NCBI GenBank assembly: GCA_918026815.1
Contig: CAKJVC010000068.1
Span: 1,736,001 to 1,800,000 of the forward strand
Direction: 5' to 3'
Source of the DNA: Chalara sp. BL73
Lineage: Eukaryota > Ascomycota > Leotiomycetes > Helotiales
Length of the DNA stretch: 64,000 nucleotides
Under the pieces are notes generated by a model. The model saw nothing but the letters and a program-made list of their open reading frames with translations. It had not been told where the DNA came from and did not search any database. The position numbers and the translations under genes are program-made. How positions within the stretch are numbered: the stretch's first letter is position 1; every line of letters starts with the position of its first letter. Below, in pieces: positions 58,101 to 64,000 of this stretch.

Positions 58101-59965
58101 TCATCACCAGATGTTGATGCAGTACTCTGCCATGAGTTTCGATTTCCCGGCTTGTTCAGAGCTAGAGGAGTGGGACGGTTCCGAACAATACCTGAAGGTC
58201 CCTCAGTCTCTGTAAGATCATCACTGCCGCTCATATCCTCATGCCCGGTCTGAAAATCTTCGGTCTCGGTGCCTCTTTCATTGGCTGTTTCAAAGGCATC
58301 TGTTCCCTCATTTGCAGTTTCGAAATTATCACTTGACTCAGCAATATGGGCGCCTCCGAAACCATCAGCGATCCCACCAGCAGGTGCATGGGATGGACTG
58401 GCTTGTCCATTGTCTTCTTCCCAGTTAGTATCATCCATGAAGACTTCGCTGCGACTCGCTCGTGGCCCACCAAGTTGACCTGGCTTAAGAGGTTTCTTGA
58501 ACTCCTTCGAATCTGTTTTGCGATTTCTCTTTGCAGAACCCAAACCGCCATCATTGCGACGAGATTCGAGCTCATCCCTTGCATCCTGTAGCATACGCTT
58601 CAACTCCAGTTTCTCTGTCTTTTCTCGATGAATGTTGCCCTTTAAATTCTGGATCATCCTATGAGCATGATGAAGAGAGCTCTTCAAGGTCTCGGACTCT
58701 AACATGCTATGTCGAGGCGTTCCCTTAACGGGCGAAGGTGGTGGTGAGTGCTCTGGGGTGACATTATCAGGGGCCGTCTCAAAGTCCTCATCACTTAGTC
58801 CTCGAGCTTGATCACGATCCTCAAGTCTACCTCGCTGGTAAGTGATGGCCTTAGCTAGCTCTTGATTTTGACCTGTCAAATCATCCACTTTGCGTTGAAG
58901 CACGCTCCGCTCGTTCTCAGCCATTGTCATATTCCGCTTGACGGTTCCTAGCTCGACATCATAATGCTTTACGGCTGCAGCATGATCTTCAGACAGCTTT
59001 GCATGGCTCAATTTTATCTCATCAAGCTCCTTTTGAGCAGACGTCTTCTCGACCTGAAGCCTATCGAGAGCCTGGGCAAGCTTCTTCTCTTTATCTGCCG
59101 ATTCTTTGGCTGCCGCGAGAAAATTATGGATTTGAGTTTCTAGGCTCCAGTTTTCATCTTTATACCGCTGCTCACTCTCGTCCAAACTCCTCAATCGCTG
59201 ATTAAACCCGTCCGCTTCCACCTCAAGCCTGGATTTCTGATATGTGACTTCTTTCAGCGCGTCCTCCTTTTCCACAAGCAGAGCCTGTAAGTGCCGGACT
59301 TGTCCAAGGAGCGATGTGCTAATTTCAGTTGCGAACTCAATATCATGTACACGGTTTGAGGGCTGATTCCGTTGTTTTCGGTTTGGGACGCTTAACTTGG
59401 AAGGGGAGCTTGTGCCTTGACTTTCGAACTTCGAAGGGCTGACGGAGCGCTGTGTCACATTAGAATACTCAAATCAAACTATTGAAGACTACGTTACCTT
59501 TGCATCACCAACGTATGGTGATCCCGCTGCCATTTCAGCACTAGAAACTCTGGATTTTGGTAAGAATGCCCGAGCACTATCAAGACCGACCTCATTGTAT
59601 TCCTTTTCAATGTCCACAAGTTTTTGTCTGAGTTCTGGAGTAAGGTCGCCTTCGTTCTGTTGTTTCTCAACCTCGTGCAATCTTTCAGCAAGTTCTTTAC
59701 GCTGCTGGACTAGAGTTGTTCCCAGTTTCGAAGCTTCCTGGATGCGCTTTTCTGTCTCCGCTAGGTGGGCTTCCAATGCGCGCTTCGCTTGTTCTGGAGA
59801 TGTTGCTGGGCCTAGTGCAAATAGCTGGTTGTCGAAGTGAGAGAATCGATGATGATTCGAGCTTGTCGACGAACGAAATGGGTCATTCTGTCCATCAAAT
59901 CCTTCGATATCCGAGTCCACCTGTGTCGGCAGAGATGGCAGACCTGCCGCCAGAGAGGTCGACAT
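55140..59965 (-). CDS. apsA: Num1/ApsA nuclear-migration cortical protein
   Basis: Three exons: 59965..59498, 59449..55333, 55282..55140; 1575 aa. N-terminal coiled coils (exon 1: LAETEKRIQEASKLGTTLVQ; about 200-370: EDALKEVTYQKSRLEVEADG and onward), then a long disordered acidic/Pro-rich middle. A Mcp5/Num1-type PH domain spans about 1262-1380 (TQTMIGEYLWKYTRKAGRGS, RRYFWVHPYTRTLYWSDRDP, ALSYLLLRTADAEASE). The last intron restores the family ending ENVRACCDGKHDVGHLHTHS; reading through would replace it with unrelated sequence. Known role: binds the plasma membrane through the PH domain and anchors dynein for nuclear positioning. The middle has a duplicated VDSGM-containing block (57590-57760). 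Divergent from the Cwc24 gene. Confidence 0.93.
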
Positions 59966-60939
59966 TCTCACCAGGCAAACTCCAAACGCCTCTGCCTGTC
60001 AAACCACACGTTTCTACCACCCAATGCCTTTCAAATCTGTCAACCAGCAGCCGTTATCCCTTGTTAGCCACACCAATTGCGGAGCCACTGTTAAAGGCGT
60101 TGATCGCGTGACGGATTTGTAATTCTTATTTAATAGGTACTTAACGGTGTGACTTGGTGTGCCGGTTCGTGATACAAGGCTTCTCAGATTGTGGAATGTT
60201 GTGTGTATACAGATTCTGGGCGAGCTGTGGTTCGGGAGTCGGGGCGCGTTTCTTTTTCTTGGTAGAAACGCGTTATCAGATTGTCTCGTGTTGCTATTAA
60301 TCCGAGACCTGCAGCGGTCCGCCCAAAACTTCAACGTTTGAACTTTCTGGAAGTCCTGGGCTTCGAAGAATTAACCTCCTTGGTTGTGGAGGATGTAGGG
60401 TATCGTAGTATGGTAAACAAGTCGTTACCCCAAATGCGGGCGAGATCCCGGAGCGCGGTTGCAGTTCGCTTGGTTCACAAGCTGGCTGGGATTATTGGTG
60501 AGATGTGACTGGAGGAACGGATCAACAACATGACGATCGATCGCTTGCTTTTACTTTCATGTTTTATGTTTCTATGTTTCAAAGGGTATGGTTGGATCGA
60601 ATGGCTCTGTACATGACGCACTCATTCACCCAAATAGCAACGGAGAGGTTTATTTATTATTGCGCACTTGCGCATAAACTTTAATTTCACTTGGTGGATT
60701 TGACCAAAAAAGATCAAGGAACCAGGAACAGAGAAAATCCACATATTATGTAATACACACCTATGTCGGATCGGAAAAACAATTTGCCTTACCCAAGGCT
60801 GACTTGTTATCACGTGCCCCGATTTGTCACAGCCTTCTCTGAATTTCTCTCTGGAATCTGAACAGCATTCAGCCTCGAGCTGCATCACCTCTATTTCATA
60901 TTCCTCCCACCCAGAATCAGGGCCACAACTTTGAACATC
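59966..60939. promoter_or_regulatory. Divergent promoter region between Num1 and Cwc24
   Basis: Just under 1 kb between two start codons that point away from each other, with no convincing gene inside. The side next to Cwc24 (60880-60939) is C/T-rich. Transcription start sites cannot be placed. Confidence 0.5.
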
Positions 60940-61929
60940 ATGGATTCCACTGCTGCACAACCCGTAGCTGTTTTCAAGAAACGACCCGGCAAAGGGAAGG
61001 CAAATTTTAGAAAGAGAGCACAAACTCCGGAAGCATCAGATTCAGACTACTCGTCCTCGGAAGATGAGTCTGGACACAAGATCAAACGAAGGAAGAAGAA
61101 TACTGGTGCTGTTGTCGCATCAACTAAGAACAATACTACATCAAGCAATGATATTACTGCCACAAAATTTACAGCCGATCGGAGTGCCACCATTAAAAGC
61201 GTGAACGACGCTACCAAGTCAAGCACCTGGTACGATGAGAATGCCGATGGCGCACTCTCTAGCAAGAACCTGCTCGGCAAAACCAGAGCTGCGCCAACTG
61301 ACGCTCCCGATGGGACCTATAAGGGTCTCGCAAATTCCACATCGTTCATAACCAGAAATCCCGATGCTCCCAATCGAAGTGTAGGCCCTGTGAAAGCACC
61401 TACCAATATTCGAACTATCACGACGACAGATTTCCAGGCCGATGTGTGCAAAGACTATAAGCAAACGGGATTTTGTGGCTTTGGAGACAATTGCAAATTC
61501 TTGCACGAGAGAGAAGACTACAAACAAGGTTGGCAACTGGATAAGGAATGGGAAAATGTCACCAAGGGAAAGAAGGTCAAAGGTACCACGGTCGCAAGCG
61601 CGAACCGAAATGCTGGCGAAGAAAGTGACTCGGATGTTGATGATGCTGCCTTAGAAGGAATACCATTTGCGTGCATTATATGTAAGGACAAATACAAGGA
61701 CCCTATCGTGACAAAGTGTGGACACTATTATTGCGAAAGCTGTGCTTTAAAACGATATAGGAAGGACCCCAGCTGTGCGGCTTGTGGTGCGGGAACTGGA
61801 GGGGTATTCAATGTGGCAAAAAATCTGAAAAAATTACTGGAGAAGAAAAAAGCAAGAGCTGCTGTACTTCGTCAACGAGCAATTGATGCAGGGGAGGAAG
61901 TTAGTTCTGAGGAGGAAGAGGACGAATAG
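60940..61929 (+). CDS. cwc24: Cwc24/RNF113 pre-mRNA splicing factor
   Basis: Single exon, 329 aa, ATG at 60940 (the frame extends to a TTG 9 nt upstream). Basic, Ser/Asp-rich N-terminus (FKKRPGKGKANFRKRAQTPE). A CCCH finger DVCKDYKQTGFCGFGDNCKF-LH (C-x8-C-x5-C-x3-H) is at about 167-187. An intervening GWQLDKEWENVTKGKK precedes a C3HC4 RING (ACIICKDKYKDPIVTKCGHY-YCESCALKRYRKDPSCAAC) at about 247-285. Ends in a Lys-rich helix and a poly-acidic tail. This CCCH-then-RING order is unique to Cwc24/RNF113, a component acting around activation of the spliceosome; the RING may confer ubiquitin ligase activity. Confidence 0.95.
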   Translation: MDSTAAQPVAVFKKRPGKGKANFRKRAQTPEASDSDYSSSEDESGHKIKRRKKNTGAVVASTKNNTTSSNDITATKFTADRSATIKSVNDATKSSTWYDENADGALSSKNLLGKTRAAPTDAPDGTYKGLANSTSFITRNPDAPNRSVGPVKAPTNIRTITTTDFQADVCKDYKQTGFCGFGDNCKFLHEREDYKQGWQLDKEWENVTKGKKVKGTTVASANRNAGEESDSDVDDAALEGIPFACIICKDKYKDPIVTKCGHYYCESCALKRYRKDPSCAACGAGTGGVFNVAKNLKKLLEKKKARAAVLRQRAIDAGEEVSSEEEEDE

Positions 61930-62201
61930 TCTTCTAAGCCGATCAATATTACATCAAAAATACCAGCGCATTACGTGAACTGTGTCACCAAAATCCGTGT
62001 TCTCAGTCAAAACTATTGGTCTTCCAGGAACCAGTTTACCTGCAATTTACACGGCGACTTAGCCCATTGACATATCCAAACAGAATCTCGCGACACACAT
62101 AATTCGCACAGGCCAGCGCCTCAACTGTCACGATAGCAACCACAATGAATCAAAATCATCCTACATAGCACTGCCTCGGCATTTATGCACTATAAATGCC
62201 G
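61930..62201. terminator. Convergent 3' region
   Basis: Tail-to-tail space between Cwc24 and the small Cys-rich gene; polyadenylation signals of both should lie here. No specific element identified. Confidence 0.3.
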
Positions 62202-62743
62202 TTATCCAATAGTTGGATAAGGCCTTACAGTACTCGGAGGACTCGGAGGCGGCGTACCCGGACAAGGCAGATACAGTGTCTGATACTGCGTCGAACAAGC
62301 ACCATCGCATCGCGTCTTGCAGCTCGTGACATGATATATCTGGTCGCATCCGCAAGACTGCGTTATGGTGCTGAGATAAATGCAATCTGCTGGGAGACAT
62401 GTGTTTGGCGGACAGTTTGGTCCAGCTATTTTTCTGTCAGTAATGGAATTCTATCTTCAGAAGTTGGAATTGAGTATAAGGATAGAGTGGCTGGGGAAGG
62501 AGAGAGGAGATACCGGTATCAGTAACAGTAACACATGCACTTGTCGTCGTCGGTGGAGTCGTCCAGGTCGTGACTGTGACCGTGACTGTAACGGTTGGAC
62601 GGCATGGGCGTGGTCTTTGGGGAGAGAACGAAAGTGTCAAGGGAAGGAGGCTACGTTTGTTAGTTGATATACGACAGGAATTAAGGAGTATGTAGATTAT
62701 ACATAAGGATGAATAGAGATGTTGTATTGATGGGCGTCATCAT
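62202..62743 (-). CDS. Small cysteine-rich secreted protein
   Basis: Three exons: 62743..62703, 62650..62514, 62425..62202; 133 aa. The signal peptide is assembled by splicing: MMTPINTTSLFILI plus LLPLTLSFS. A Thr/Val-rich segment (TVTVTVTVTTWTTPPTTTSA) precedes the Cys-rich core AGPNCPPNTCLPADCIYLST, ITQSCGCDQIYHVTSC, KTRCDGACSTQYQTLYLPCP. The tail is Pro/Ser-rich (PGTPPPSPPSTVRPYP). About twelve cysteines in roughly 60 residues imply a disulfide-knit extracellular domain. Each intron has a good donor (GTATAA, GTATCT) and a CTAAC/CTGAC branch point. Could be a wall-associated or effector-like protein; the sequence does not say which. Confidence 0.75.
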
Positions 62744-64000
62744 GCGATTCGAAGTCAACTTTTCTTTCAAGATGTAATCTCCGAACCAGAGGAATTTGGA
62801 AAACTTAACGCTTTTATTACATCCTCCTCCCTTCTCAGGCCCGTGACCTCAGCACTCCCAAGCCAGCGGGGTATATCCCATCGCCGGCTATAAAAAGCAC
62901 AATCCCCACATTCCCTGGACTGTACCACCCGAGATTGCTTCACAGAGATATACCAAGAACGCAATACGAGAGGTCACCTCTTCTTCAGCATAGTCGAGAA
63001 ACCAATGACTTCGGCGGTTTTCAAGCCATGGGGAAAGAGTTGACCCGATGTAAAACTTATGCCCAGATCCGGGACACTGCAGTCTCGTATTGCACTCTCC
63101 CCGTGCCTAAACACCCCGCCCGCATAACCGGGAAAGCTTGGTTGGATGGTTGTGTAACCCACGAAGGAGATCGGATGATGATTTTATGTGTGGTATTGGG
63201 CGTCGCGAATGTTCGTATCACGGCTGGGATGTGTCGTTGATGGATCTAAATACTTTTATATGGACGTTGTGGTAAGGGCTCGGGTTTTTGAAGCTGTTTC
63301 TCGTGAGCTTGAGAGATGCCGATAGGAACTCTCTTTCAGGTTTTGGTATTGATTCCTTAGGCAAATTTGAGTTTGGGAGGTAAGTTTTCGCATTGCTCGA
63401 GGGAAGATGCAGGGTGCGTCCTGAGGGTTGGGATTCAAGCGCTGCCTCCCCCAATAAATTCCCAAGGGAGGTACCATTCTTTTTGGGAAGATGACAGCTG
63501 CAGCATATTCGTATTTGTGTTGCTGGGGATTTCCCATCTCGTATACATGAATACGATGTTGCTGTTCAACCGTCTACTTCGTCTCAAAGTCTTGTTGCTA
63601 CCACTATTCTGTTTCTCTTATGTCAATGTAACCTGATGTCCTTCTACACTGCACCGGGGAAGATAGCTGAAGCTCCTTTATTTTGCACATCTCAGTAAAT
63701 GGTTCTCCTAAGGATCGCACATACAGAAATAATAGCTTTTCATGTCCTAGAACTCTTAAAAAATTTATGTGCGAATCAGCATCAAGATAGAGCATATTTG
63801 CATATGTGGATGGATACCTAGTTGCGTTCTTTAAGAATAGGAGCTTTAATAATACATGCCAATTTGGTAAACCCGTCTTGATAGAGAATATAAAAGTAGA
63901 GATGGAGGGCGAGAATCAGCAAAAACTTAATAGATGAAAGTCAGAACAGAAGCGTTGCTACAGCTCTTACACCCACTGAGTCCAAGCGAATGTGGGCAAA
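62744..64000. other. Intergenic interval at the window end
   Basis: No convincing gene. TATA-like sequences occur at about 62888 (GGCTATAAAAAG) and 63888 (ATATAAAAG) on the plus strand; the second may belong to a gene starting beyond the window. Confidence 0.4.

Overview
This is nuclear DNA of a filamentous ascomycete. Genes carry short spliceosomal introns (GTRAGT-type donors, CTRAC/CTGAC branch points, mostly 45-90 nt). Gene content is typical of moulds: HsbA-like and ECM33-like wall proteins, HET-domain genes, a Num1/ApsA cortical protein, a HAM1-like protein, proteinase K-type subtilisin and a Fot1/pogo transposon. Old copies show C-to-T/G-to-A decay of the kind left by repeat-induced point mutation (RIP). 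The gene set looks most like Leotiomycetes (Helotiales), but that placement is inference. Exon joins below were derived by hand from splice signals and phase, and each multi-exon model closes in frame.

Layout. 0.1-0.7 kb: HsbA-like secreted protein (-). 0.7-4.9 kb: gene-poor, with a MITE-like inverted repeat. 4.9-8.5 kb: 1099-aa C2H2 zinc-finger protein (-) with a phased GGCGA repeat upstream. 8.5-12.4 kb: gene-poor. 12.4-14.3 kb: GPI-anchored ECM33-like protein and a 111-aa protein (+). 15-17.2 kb: HAM1-like protein (-). 17.9-19.9 kb: Vms1/ANKZF1 (+). 20.4-21.8 kb: secreted subtilisin (-). 22.8-29.5 kb: a decayed HET gene (-) split by a 5.3-kb very AT-rich insertion with hAT-like ends, which itself holds a RIP-mutated Fot1/pogo element. 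31.3-32.4 kb: GC-rich intronless MRJP/yellow-like secreted protein (+). 34.3-36.6 kb: second HET gene (+) with one stop codon in its core. 37.9-38.5 kb: glyoxalase-fold protein (+). 39.8-43.2 kb: secreted trypsin-like/VWA fusion (-). 43.8-45.3 kb: CCCH zinc-finger protein (-). 46.2-48.5 kb: a hypothetical protein and a Ser/Thr-rich single-pass membrane protein (+). 49.8-51.1 kb: aldo-keto reductase (-). 52.4-53.0 kb: small four-helix membrane protein (-). 53.7-54.3 kb: ankyrin-like relic (-). 55.1-60.0 kb: Num1/ApsA (-), divergent from 60.9-61.9 kb Cwc24 splicing factor (+). 62.2-62.7 kb: small Cys-rich secreted protein (-).

The window mixes conserved housekeeping genes (Vms1, Num1, Cwc24, HAM1-like) with an accessory belt (about 22-37 kb) of HET genes, transposons and a GC-rich secreted propeller. 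The strongest signals are the nested transposon insertion inside a HET gene with both sets of termini still readable, the HET gene whose only lesion lies in a 30-nt segment that could be spliced out, and the secreted protease-VWA fusion. I see no CRISPR array, rRNA or convincing tRNA.
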